This document shows positions 7,090 to 14,408 of a DNA stretch of 17,501 bases, one piece after another (position 1 is the first letter of the stretch; each line of letters begins with the position of its first letter). The stretch covers positions 1 through 17,501 of the forward strand of contig DAOTVZ010000069.1 in assembly GCA_034436045.1 (NCBI GenBank). The letters are read 5' to 3'. This DNA is from H111-94 sp034436045 (GTDB lineage Bacteria; Chloroflexota; Ktedonobacteria; Ktedonobacterales; Ktedonobacteraceae). The translations under genes and the position numbers were made by a program. Under the pieces are notes generated by a model. That model did no database searches, was not told the DNA's origin, and worked only from the letters and a program-made list of their open reading frames with translations.

Positions 7090-7938
7090 CTAGCTAACCG
7101 CTCCTGGCCTCGTTTCCAGAATATGCTGGCTCGCTTCGATATAGCGGTTGGCCGAGCGAATGACGACATTTTTGGCATCGTGGGCTACGACAGTATCGAA
7201 CCAGCCTCCGTACAGCCGCTCAAACGAGTAGGCACTGACGGTATCACGTATCTCGGCAACTTTAGAAGCTGGCAAAGGAATTTGATTCGGATAGCTATAC
7301 ATGAAACTGACCCAGTTGCGGTCGGCTACCACCTGAATGGTATCACCTGTCAACAGCACGCCTCTGCCATCAGCGCCATCTTTCCAGTGCAGGACGGCGC
7401 TGCCGTGAAAGTGTCCGCCCAGGCGATGCAGTGTGATCGTGTCAGTTAGCTTATAGACATCATCTGACCAGAACGTGATGCGCTCGCCTGGACGCATAAC
7501 CCACTGTTTGTCGGCTGCGGGCAGGTAGATACGCGCGTCGAAGCGCTCGGCCCACTCAACCATACTGCTGTAGAAATGTGGATGCGAGATGGCGATGGCC
7601 TTGATGCCGCCAAGCTGTTGCACATGCTCCACCGTCTCATTATCCAGATAGCTAATGCAGTCCCACAGCACGTTGCCCCACTGTGTCTGCACCAGGAGCG
7701 CACGTTGCCCAATCGCAAATTGTGGTACTGTGCCGATGCCGGTCAGACATGGCTCATACTCCCTGAACTGATTGTGGTACTCGCCCCGTTGCATCTCCTC
7801 CAACGTCGTCCACTGCTGCCCCTGATAGCCGACATACTGACGCTGATCCAGGCAAATCGGGCAACCCTCCGGCGGCGTCTCCCGTTCAGCAAACTGTACT
7901 CCGCAGGTTTTACAAATCCATCTCGTCATCGTAAACAT
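7090..7938 (-). CDS. Zinc-ribbon metallo-beta-lactamase-fold hydrolase
   Basis: A 282-residue cytoplasmic protein. The N-terminal zinc ribbon (C9-x2-C12, C26-x2-C29) is followed by an MBL fold: SHPHFYSS (118-125) in place of the canonical HxHxDH, GGHFHGS with H176, LLTGDT with D199, and H253 near the end. H119, H121, H176, D199 and H253 keep most metal ligands, but the Asp-His of the first motif is replaced by Tyr-Ser, so the second metal site is altered. This variant occurs in a subgroup annotated only as MBL-fold hydrolases; the substrate is unknown. Starts: ATG 7938 (MFTMTRW) has AGGAG only 2 bases away, with GAGG slightly farther; ATG 7929 (MTRWICK) is 11 bases from it. The longer is kept but the choice is open. 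It is divergent from the helicase-nuclease gene and is probably co-transcribed with the LysE-like gene. Confidence 0.85.
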   Translation of the reverse strand: MFTMTRWICKTCGVQFAERETPPEGCPICLDQRQYVGYQGQQWTTLEEMQRGEYHNQFREYEPCLTGIGTVPQFAIGQRALLVQTQWGNVLWDCISYLDNETVEHVQQLGGIKAIAISHPHFYSSMVEWAERFDARIYLPAADKQWVMRPGERITFWSDDVYKLTDTITLHRLGGHFHGSAVLHWKDGADGRGVLLTGDTIQVVADRNWVSFMYSYPNQIPLPASKVAEIRDTVSAYSFERLYGGWFDTVVAHDAKNVVIRSANRYIEASQHILETRPGAVS

Positions 7939-8013
7939 TGCTCCTCTTAGCTAGCGTGCCACCGCACACACGGTAAAAATGTGCATTTATGAATAAATTG
8001 TAACCCATTTCTA

Positions 8014-8042
8014 TTGCTTCCCACTCATCCGTAGTCTATACT
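8014..8042 (+). promoter_or_regulatory. Candidate promoter for the helicase-nuclease gene
   Basis: TTGCTT (8014-8019) and TATACT (8037-8042) are separated by exactly 17 bases. The -10 matches the consensus at five of six positions; the -35 keeps only TTG. It would start RNA near 8049, leaving a leader of about 100 bases before the ATG at 8151. It lies in the divergent spacer with the MBL-fold gene, for whose strand no convincing promoter was found. Confidence 0.35.
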
Positions 8043-8150
8043 CTTCCGCGTCACCCGTTCCCATCCCTACGCGCACCATACTATTGCTCTCTGCCTATTG
8101 TACGACAAGTGCCTTCGCGGACAAGGCTACAGGCATCCGCATCTTATATT

Positions 8151-11060
8151 ATGGAGATTCACGACAGCCTGCATCACCTTCCTGATTGCACACTCAACCA
8201 GCAACAGGAAACTATTATCAAGCACGAAGATGGCCCCCTGCTCGTTGTTGCCGGGCCGGGGTCAGGCAAAACGCTCACCATCATTCTCCGCGCACTCAAT
8301 CTGCTGCTCAACGGAAAAGCCGAACCCTCCGAGATCATTATTTGTACCTATACCGATAAAGCCGCGCGCGAGCTACAGAGTCGTTTTATGGATATGGCCC
8401 GTAAAGCCCACTATGAGCAGGACTTATCCGCACTACGCATCGGTACCATCCATAGCCTCTGTAACAAACTTATCCGGCGCTACCTGGACTCCACCCATCT
8501 AAGCAACGACTATGAGGTGCTGGACGAATTTGCCCAACGCATCTTTATCTTCAAACACCTGCCAGAGATTCTTAGCCGACACATTCAACCAATCATCAGC
8601 CAGAGATGGGAACAGAACAGGTGGCAGATTGCACAAAAATTGCAGGACTATTTCGACCGCATCATGGAAGAACTGATTGATGAAAATGCTCTACAAGATG
8701 CTTGTGATCCTTTCTTACAAGCTCTCGCCTACGCCTATAAACGTTATCGTAAAATACTCAGCTCACACAACTGTGTAAGCTTTGCCGCACAACTGAGACT
8801 GGCCTATAACCTGCTGCTGTCCGACCCAGAGACACGCCGCCTCATCACACAGGGCATTCGCTACGTCTTTGTTGACGAGTATCAGGACACAAATAACATT
8901 CAAGAGCAGATTTTGCTCGCTCTCTCCTCAGCAACCGGCAATCTATGCGTGATCGGGGACGAAGATCAGGCCCTCTATCGCTTTCGCGGCGCGACGGTGC
9001 GCAATATCCTGGAGTTTTCCACTAATGTGCCGCATTGTACTACTCTACAGCTAACCATCAATTACCGCTCTCATAAGGATATTATTAGCGCCTATGATCA
9101 ATGGATGAAACAAGGAACATGGTCGGACGGGAAACACAAATTTCGTCATGACAAGAAGATTTCGCCCGACCAGGCTAAAAGCTATCTTGATTACCCCTCC
9201 GCAATCGCGCTGGAAGGCAAGGATGAAGCCGACGAGGCTGAGCAACTTGCCGATCTGATAGCCTATCTGCACGAACAACGCATCATCACCGATTACAACC
9301 AGGTTGCCCTCCTGCTACCGAGCGTCAGATTACAGGTTAGCGGGCGCTACACCGAGGTCTTGCAACGTCGTAACATCCCTTACTTCTGCCCACGTGCCCG
9401 CGCTTATTTCGAGCAAGAGGAAGTACGCCTTCTGATCGCCTGCTTCGCTACACTCTTTCACTACGACGGGAGCGACTTAGATGATTTACTCGACCACAAC
9501 ACAGACTTTCAAGAGTACCTACAAAAGCGCTGCCTTCCTACACTGCTCGAAAGCTATCCCACCGCTCATCCTCTGCAACAGCAACTTGCACGCTTCATCG
9601 AAGAACTGAAGGAATGGTTCTCTACAATCGAGCAAACAGGGGTCGAAGAACATCCATTCTCTTTGATGGACTACCTGTATCGTCTGCTGGCAGTTGAGCC
9701 ATTCGTTACCTTCGTGACGGATGAACAACGCCTGTACAACCTGCAAATCTTCTCAAAGCTGCTAGAGAACTTCCAGAAATTGTACCAACCCGATAATCTG
9801 ACGATGGAAACATGGTTGCAGATCAGAAAAGACTTTTTCGCTACCTATCTGCGTCTGCAACAATTTGAGGGACTGAATGAATTTGAGGATCGTGAACAGC
9901 CCTTTCCTTCTGGTCATGTGCAGATCATGACTATTCACCAGGCAAAGGGACTGGAGTTTCCGGTAGTGATCGTCGGTGGCATGGAGAAAGGTCGCATGGG
10001 AGCATCGCCCATTGACCGCGATCTTAGCAGATTTTATCAGCGTCAGGATCAAACCTTTGAGCCAGAAAACCTGATCCCAGGCCTGGATATGCGCCGCCTC
10101 TACTACGTCGCTTTCTCGCGCGCCGAACGCCTCCTCATCCTTACGGGCAACCAGCGCAAGCCGCCGCACACGCTGTTTCGTCCTATCTTCAATACATTGC
10201 CCCGCTGGCCAAGCGTCAAACCTCTGCTTAGCGTCCTGGAACCGAGCCAACCTAAAGCAGTACCGCACGCGAAACGTCACTATAGCTTCACGGGTGATTT
10301 ACAAATCTATGAGGTTTGCCCGCGTCAATATCAGTTTTTCCGAGAATACCAATTCAAGCCAGCCCATCCACGCGACTTCCTGCTGGGGCAACTGGTTCAT
10401 AACAGCATAGAGGCTCTCCATCGTAGCATTCTCCTGGGTAAATGGCAGCAGCTTAACGGAACCAGCATCCAGACTATCGTGGCCCATGTGTATGCTCATT
10501 TATGTCGCACGCATTCCCACGGCCCTGACACGAGCCTGCAAGATGACGCCTACCGACAAGTCTACGCTTATTTTTGCCAGAATCAGCTTGAGCTACGCCA
10601 CATCCAGGAAGCAGAGCTAGAGATACTGGTTGAACAGGATGATTACATCCTTGCCGGGCGTGTGGATTTATTGCGCATATACAACGGACGGCAAGAACTG
10701 ATTGATTTCAAGGCAGATTTTCGTCCCGCACTTGATGCCCCAAAACTCATTGACTACGAACGCCAGCTTTGCACCTATGCCTACGCGCTTGAACAGCGCT
10801 ACCATACCCGGCCTGACCGCCTGCTGCTCTACTGGACGCGCGAGCAGAGACGCGAGGACGCTCTGATGGAGATTCGCTATCGACCAGAGGTAGTCGCGCA
10901 TGTGCAGCAAGCTTTTTCCGCCATCGTCAAGCGCATCCACGCGAAGGATTTTCGCATCCGTGAGCTTCCGAGGCCAGAGACTTGTTGCAGTTGCGACATG
11001 CGACACTATTGTCAGCAATTGGGCACTATCACCCTCAGCCCTGTTCCCAAAGTGAACTGA
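8151..11060 (+). CDS. UvrD/Rep-type superfamily 1A helicase fused to RecB/AddB-like Fe-S nuclease
   Basis: A 969-residue DNA repair/recombination-type enzyme. The helicase half has LNQQQ (15-19), Walker A GPGSGKT (35-41), Ia CTYTDKAA (65-72), IGTIHSLC (97-104), motif II VDEYQD (241-246), III IGDEDQALYRFRG (268-280), IV NYRSHKDI (304-311), V TIHQAKGLEFP (594-604) and VI RRLYYVAFSRAERLL (648-662). The C-terminal PD-(D/E)XK nuclease has H750 in GQLVH, D839 in GRVDLL, IDFK (D852, K854) and Q872. Four cysteines, C723 and C945-x2-C948-x5-C954, match the iron-sulfur staple of AddB and Cas4 nucleases. The likely activity is ATP-driven unwinding with DNA end cleavage, as in AddA/RecB. Start: ATG 8151 places the first motif at the normal distance, but no Shine-Dalgarno is seen; an in-frame GTG at 8109 has none either. 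No AddB partner is in the window. A defence role is possible but not shown. Confidence 0.9.
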   Translation: MEIHDSLHHLPDCTLNQQQETIIKHEDGPLLVVAGPGSGKTLTIILRALNLLLNGKAEPSEIIICTYTDKAARELQSRFMDMARKAHYEQDLSALRIGTIHSLCNKLIRRYLDSTHLSNDYEVLDEFAQRIFIFKHLPEILSRHIQPIISQRWEQNRWQIAQKLQDYFDRIMEELIDENALQDACDPFLQALAYAYKRYRKILSSHNCVSFAAQLRLAYNLLLSDPETRRLITQGIRYVFVDEYQDTNNIQEQILLALSSATGNLCVIGDEDQALYRFRGATVRNILEFSTNVPHCTTLQLTINYRSHKDIISAYDQWMKQGTWSDGKHKFRHDKKISPDQAKSYLDYPSAIALEGKDEADEAEQLADLIAYLHEQRIITDYNQVALLLPSVRLQVSGRYTEVLQRRNIPYFCPRARAYFEQEEVRLLIACFATLFHYDGSDLDDLLDHNTDFQEYLQKRCLPTLLESYPTAHPLQQQLARFIEELKEWFSTIEQTGVEEHPFSLMDYLYRLLAVEPFVTFVTDEQRLYNLQIFSKLLENFQKLYQPDNLTMETWLQIRKDFFATYLRLQQFEGLNEFEDREQPFPSGHVQIMTIHQAKGLEFPVVIVGGMEKGRMGASPIDRDLSRFYQRQDQTFEPENLIPGLDMRRLYYVAFSRAERLLILTGNQRKPPHTLFRPIFNTLPRWPSVKPLLSVLEPSQPKAVPHAKRHYSFTGDLQIYEVCPRQYQFFREYQFKPAHPRDFLLGQLVHNSIEALHRSILLGKWQQLNGTSIQTIVAHVYAHLCRTHSHGPDTSLQDDAYRQVYAYFCQNQLELRHIQEAELEILVEQDDYILAGRVDLLRIYNGRQELIDFKADFRPALDAPKLIDYERQLCTYAYALEQRYHTRPDRLLLYWTREQRREDALMEIRYRPEVVAHVQQAFSAIVKRIHAKDFRIRELPRPETCCSCDMRHYCQQLGTITLSPVPKVN

Positions 11061-11066
11061 TCCATG

Positions 11067-11075
11067 TGCTATAAT
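11067..11075 (+). promoter_or_regulatory. Extended -10 promoter of the metallophosphoesterase gene
   Basis: TGCTATAAT (11067-11075) is a perfect consensus extended -10 (TG-n-TATAAT) just after the helicase stop at 11060. No good -35 is visible, which extended -10 promoters tolerate. RNA would start near 11082, giving a leader of about 45 bases with AGGAG at 11115-11119. This suggests the phosphoesterase is transcribed independently of the helicase gene. Confidence 0.6.
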
Positions 11076-11126
11076 ATACTGGTCGATAAGGATGAAAGAC
11101 AGCAAGAACGCGACAGGAGTCGTTAG

Positions 11127-11906
11127 ATGCGTATCGCCCTCCTCTCTGATATTCATGGCAACACGCTGGCCCTTGAGGCAGTGCTGGCGGATATTGCGGC
11201 GCAAGGTGGTGTTGATGCCTATTGGATTCTCGGTGACTTCTCTTCGTTAGGCTATGATCCGGTAGGAGTTCTGGAACGTGTCACGCGCTTGCCAAACGCG
11301 GTATTCTTGCGCGGCAATCATGATCGCTACACCGTGACCGGTGAGCGACCGGGGCCAACGCTGGAAGAGGCCCAAAAACAGCCAAAGTTAATGCCGATGC
11401 TATTTGCGATGGCAACAAATCTCGCCTGGACACAGGGCCACATTCTTGCCAGCGGCTGGTGGCCCTGGTTCGAGCAGTTACCCCTTGAGCAGCGCCTCAC
11501 ACTGCCAGATGGCACGCGGATGTTGTGTGTTCACGCGGCCCCTGGCACAGATGATGGGCCGGGCATCATTCCGACACTGAGCGATGACCAGTTACGCGCG
11601 GTGCTGGCTCCGGCCAATGCCGATCTCGTGGTGGTGGGTCATACTCATGTGCCATTGGAGCGCACCATCGATCATGTTCATGTTTACAACCTGGGCAGCA
11701 TCAGTAATCCTATGCGCGCTCAACTGGAAGCCAGCTACGCGCTACTCGACGCCGACACCAGTGGCTACCACCTCGAACGGCGCTTTGTTGACTATGATCG
11801 AGAGGCCGTAATTGAGCAGTTGCGGCGCGTCAAACATCCGACGGTGGAGTTTCTGGCAAAGATGCTGCGCGGCGAGTTCCTACCACCCTGGGCGCAACGC
11901 AGTTGA
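11127..11906 (+). CDS. YfcE-like calcineurin-type metallophosphoesterase
   Basis: A 259-residue cytoplasmic dimetal phosphoesterase. Metal and catalytic motifs are complete: DIH (D8, H10), GDFSS (D37), GNHD (N64, H65), CVHAAPG (H136) and GHTH (H172, H174), followed by NLGSISNP, which is typical of the MJ0936/YfcE subgroup. The gap between GNHD and CVH, rich in Trp and Pro, is longer than in small YfcE and resembles the 240-260 residue predicted phosphodiesterases of Chloroflexota and Actinobacteria. The substrate is unknown (nucleotides and bis-p-nitrophenyl phosphate for studied relatives). ATG 11127 lies 7 bases after AGGAG. It has its own extended -10 promoter and ends 8 bases from the stop of the convergent gene, with no room for a separate terminator. 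Confidence 0.9.
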   Translation: MRIALLSDIHGNTLALEAVLADIAAQGGVDAYWILGDFSSLGYDPVGVLERVTRLPNAVFLRGNHDRYTVTGERPGPTLEEAQKQPKLMPMLFAMATNLAWTQGHILASGWWPWFEQLPLEQRLTLPDGTRMLCVHAAPGTDDGPGIIPTLSDDQLRAVLAPANADLVVVGHTHVPLERTIDHVHVYNLGSISNPMRAQLEASYALLDADTSGYHLERRFVDYDREAVIEQLRRVKHPTVEFLAKMLRGEFLPPWAQRS

Positions 11907-11914
11907 AACTTCTT

Positions 11915-12736
11915 TTAAATTACTCCAGTTCCATCATGCTCCGGTAGATCGACGAAGCGATGGGCATTAAGATTATTATGCAACGGCGATGTCAACTCTC
12001 GATAGCCCACGATGATCTGCTCAGCATAAGGACCGGGCGATATCGTTGGCCTTTGCACACGTGAGGATCGATGCCCTGGTTGATCATCCTCCTGCCCATT
12101 GACAAGGATTCCCAGCATATTCATCACAAGCATATTACGCTGTGCCAGAGCTTGATGCGGCACATATGAGTAGATAGGCTCTTTCAACTGTTCCAACTGT
12201 TGCACTATCTGCTCAGGCCGATGGCCAAAACGTGCACAGTCGGTCCGTACTATCTGCAACAACTCCTGTTCAGGAAACGCGAAGAGGGCATCCAGCATCT
12301 GCATCAGATTGAAACCACGATTGAGCAGAACCTGCCGTCCACGCACTAACCGTTGTGCCAGCGCCTCTTCTTGCCGCTGTAATATCTCCTGAATCTGGCG
12401 CGTGATCTGCGCCAGAGGCAAGGTATCCAGGCGCTTCTGGAGATACTCGACGACGCTGGCATGATCGCCTTGCTGCCAGGATAGCAGCAGTTGCAGGCAC
12501 AAGCGCCCCTCGTTTCCTTTGAGGCTATGCGGCACACTCAACAACAGGCTCTTACACTCGCAAATCCAGCGCGCATGCAAATAGTAAACGACCTCCGCAA
12601 CAGAAAAAACTGTGAATCTTTGTTGTCCATGCACGTTCTGCACAAACTGAAAGCATTGCGCAAATTCCGGTTTCAACGCTTCAAACGCATCCAGTTTTTC
12701 TTGCACAATCTGTGGGATAGCAAGCACAACCGTCAT
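11915..12736 (-). CDS. Hypothetical protein, soluble, helix-rich
   Basis: A 273-residue protein that I do not recognise. No signal peptide or membrane segment is seen. The N-terminal half has paired cysteines (WICEC near residues 57-61) and Leu-rich helices. The middle (about 100-150) is Gln/Glu/Arg-rich and likely coiled or helical (QITRQIQEILQRQEEALAQR). A DALFAFPEQELLQI stretch follows, then a polar C-terminal 50 residues rich in Arg, His, Pro and Asp that are probably disordered. ATG 12736 is preceded by AAGGAGAG at about 5 bases and by an extended -10 at 12787-12779, so it is a well-started real gene. It is divergent from the F420-dependent oxidoreductase and convergent with the phosphoesterase, so it appears monocistronic. 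No function is assigned. Confidence 0.8.
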   Translation of the reverse strand: MTVVLAIPQIVQEKLDAFEALKPEFAQCFQFVQNVHGQQRFTVFSVAEVVYYLHARWICECKSLLLSVPHSLKGNEGRLCLQLLLSWQQGDHASVVEYLQKRLDTLPLAQITRQIQEILQRQEEALAQRLVRGRQVLLNRGFNLMQMLDALFAFPEQELLQIVRTDCARFGHRPEQIVQQLEQLKEPIYSYVPHQALAQRNMLVMNMLGILVNGQEDDQPGHRSSRVQRPTISPGPYAEQIIVGYRELTSPLHNNLNAHRFVDLPEHDGTGVI

Positions 12737-12778
12737 ATCGCTCTCCTTATAAAATAAATCAAGCGCCCATTCAGCTAT

Positions 12779-12787
12779 ACTATATCA
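12779..12787 (-). promoter_or_regulatory. Extended -10 promoter of the hypothetical gene
   Basis: On the minus strand TGATATAGT (12787-12779) is an extended -10 element matching TG-n-TATAAT at all but one position. RNA would begin near 12772, leaving a leader of about 36 bases that carries AAGGAG. No clear -35 is seen. Confidence 0.5.
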
Positions 12788-12953
12788 CGGTTGAGCAACA
12801 AGAATTGTGACGGCCAACCGCGTATCTTGTAACTTTTACCATGTTCACGGCGCTTTACCAATGAATTAAGAACGATCTGTACATGAGTTACAGGCGTCTA
12901 CAGAAGAGGCATTGTCACATTTATACGCAGAGACTCAGAGAAGGAGAAGATGT

Positions 12954-14018
12954 ATGTTGCGGTTTGGATGGAAAGCGGGATCAGAACAGTTTCCACCGGT
13001 CGAGTTGATGGAATATGCGATAGAGGCGGAAAATGCCGGTTTCGATCTGATTGATGTCAGCGATCACTTTCATCCCTGGAGTGAGCAGGGGCAGTCGTGT
13101 TTCACCTGGACATGGCTGGGAGCAGTTGCAGCACGGACACAGCGTATCATCCTCAGCACAGGCGTTACCTGTCCCATTTTGCGTTATCACCCCTCAATCA
13201 TTGCGCAAGCTGCCGCGACCATGACGCATTTCGCGCCCAAACGCTTCTATCTCGGCCTCGGTACCGGTGAAGCTCTCAATGAATATGCTGCAACCGGACA
13301 ATGGCCATCCTATGCCGAACGCCGTGCGATGTTGACCGAGGCCATTGATCTCATGCGCGCTCTATGGAGTGGCAAAGATGTTAGCTTTGAAGGCAACTAT
13401 TATCAGACCCACAAGGCCAGACTGTATACCGCTCCCACCGAGTCAATCCCCCTGATTATCTCGTCGCTGGTGCCTCCTAGCGCACAATTTGCCGGTCAGT
13501 ACGGCGATGGCCTGTGGAGCGTCGGGGGTAAGCAACCGGAGATCTATCAAGGGATCATCAAGAACTTTGAAGAAGGTGCCAGAACGGCTGGCAAAGACCC
13601 CTCACAGTTGCCGCGCTGGATCGAACTCACGGTCGGCTATACGAAAGATATCGATGCCGCCATTCAAGAACATCACAAATACTGGGCCGCAACACATATC
13701 CCCGCACTCTTCAACCAGAAGATCTATTCGCCCAGGATGGCGGAAGAGAACGGCGAGGTGGTGGGGCCTGACACCATCAAAAAAGCCGGGTGCTTCTCTT
13801 CCAATCCCGAAGATCACATTAAATTCGCGCTGCAATATATCAACCTGGGCTTCGATCACCTGATCTTCCACTACGCCGGTCCCGATATGCGCAGCTTCAT
13901 CAAGAATTTCGCCAGCGATGTGCTACCGCAACTACGCGCACAGAGCAAACGCATACCTGCAATGGCTCAAGGCAACCAGGATATCTCAGAAAACAAAACT
14001 GCTCTTCTCGATATATAA
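12954..14018 (+). CDS. F420-dependent LLM-class oxidoreductase, glucose-6-phosphate dehydrogenase-like
   Basis: A 354-residue TIM-barrel enzyme of the bacterial luciferase-like superfamily that uses coenzyme F420. The closest characterised relative by motif is mycobacterial FGD: SDHFHPW (36-42) supplies the equivalents of FGD His40 and Trp44, and GTGEALNE (103-110) carries the equivalent of its catalytic Glu. TGVTCPILRYHP and the segment from RAMLTEAIDLMRALWSG to the Tyr-rich insert also fit this F420-G6P family. The actual substrate may be another alcohol or sugar phosphate, as many members are only FGD-like. Start: ATG 12954 (MLRFGWK) is 7 bases after AAGGAG and matches family N-termini; the frame extends to a GTG at 12912 whose 14 extra residues are Arg-rich and unlike the family. 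It is monocistronic, ending in a terminator. Its presence implies F420 synthesis elsewhere in the genome. Confidence 0.9.
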   Translation: MLRFGWKAGSEQFPPVELMEYAIEAENAGFDLIDVSDHFHPWSEQGQSCFTWTWLGAVAARTQRIILSTGVTCPILRYHPSIIAQAAATMTHFAPKRFYLGLGTGEALNEYAATGQWPSYAERRAMLTEAIDLMRALWSGKDVSFEGNYYQTHKARLYTAPTESIPLIISSLVPPSAQFAGQYGDGLWSVGGKQPEIYQGIIKNFEEGARTAGKDPSQLPRWIELTVGYTKDIDAAIQEHHKYWAATHIPALFNQKIYSPRMAEENGEVVGPDTIKKAGCFSSNPEDHIKFALQYINLGFDHLIFHYAGPDMRSFIKNFASDVLPQLRAQSKRIPAMAQGNQDISENKTALLDI

Positions 14019-14062
14019 TGCATTCTTTTACCTACATCACAATCAGAAGGATGCATATTTTT
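14018..14062 (+). terminator. Intrinsic terminator after the F420 oxidoreductase
   Basis: ATGCATTCTTTT (14018-14029) pairs over its full 12 bases with AGAAGGATGCAT (14045-14056), using two G-U pairs, around a 15-base loop. A T5 run (14058-14062) follows one base after the stem. The stem begins at the last base of the TAA stop. Confidence 0.65.
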
Positions 14063-14118
14063 CGTAGCTAGATCAGGGCACAATAATGGATTTTAACAAA
14101 ATAGGTTGGTAATAGATC

Positions 14119-14207
14119 GGTGTAGGAACAGCTTTAGCGAATCCGTCCATACCTGTCGCTCCGCCTGGGAAGCGCACGCGCGGACGGGCTGAAGTCGTTC
14201 TTACACC
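14119..14207. repeat. REP-like palindromic intergenic element
   Basis: The left arm (14119-14148) starts GGTGTAGGAACAGCTTTAGC. The reverse complement of the right arm (14182-14207) starts GGTGTAAGAACGACTTCAGC. Both end in CCGTCC after a 4-base indel, so 89 bases fold into one long imperfect hairpin with a GC-rich centre. The layout (GTAGGAxC...CTTTAGC/CTTCAGC) resembles dispersed REP-type repeats known from several bacterial genomes. Only this copy is in the window, so dispersal is inferred. It sits between the terminator of one gene and the control region of the next. Confidence 0.55.
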
Positions 14208-14228
14208 AGATGTCTTGTTTACATTATT

Positions 14229-14262
14229 ATAGTTTATTATTTTTGACTAAATAATAAACTAT
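14229..14262. promoter_or_regulatory. Perfect 14-bp AT-rich inverted repeat upstream of the HTH/NB-ARC gene
   Basis: ATAGTTTATTATTT (14229-14242) and AAATAATAAACTAT (14249-14262) are exact reverse complements with the 6-base centre TTGACT. It lies 147 bases before the start of a gene whose product has an N-terminal XRE-type DNA-binding domain, so it could be an autoregulatory operator. It could also act as an AT-rich upstream element. A terminator is less likely because one already precedes it. Confidence 0.4.
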
Positions 14263-14300
14263 CTTCATATCGGCTATTTCCTCGTAGATGCCCTCAATAC

Positions 14301-14329
14301 TTGCGCCTAATAGTTTGATATGTTATGAT
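14301..14329 (+). promoter_or_regulatory. Promoter of the HTH/NB-ARC/TPR gene
   Basis: TTGCGC (14301-14306) and TATGAT (14324-14329) are 17 bases apart, and TG-T directly precedes the -10, giving an extended -10. RNA would start near 14336, inside a small inverted repeat, ACTCA (14330-14334)/TGAGT (14340-14344). A second one, AGTAA/TTACT, follows at 14342-14355. The leader to 14409 is about 73 bases. The rest of the 390-base gap shows only the repeats listed here and no gene. Confidence 0.45.
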
Positions 14330-14408
14330 ACTCATCACGTGAGTAATATTTTACTATCATTCCATTATTAAAATATGGATAAGTAGAGAGAACTGTGAAG
14401 ATTGAGGG

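Noticed and set aside
7039..7449. 136-residue plus-strand frame
   Set aside because: Antisense to the MBL-fold gene, which has full family motifs; no ribosome site.
8098..8502. 134-residue plus-strand frame at the start of the helicase gene
   Set aside because: It overlaps the helicase N-terminus, including Walker A, in another frame and shows no motif of its own.
1..11060. A single defence system joining the methyltransferase and the helicase-nuclease
   Set aside because: More than 5 kb of redox, transport and hydrolase genes on the opposite strand separate them, so there is no operon link in this window.
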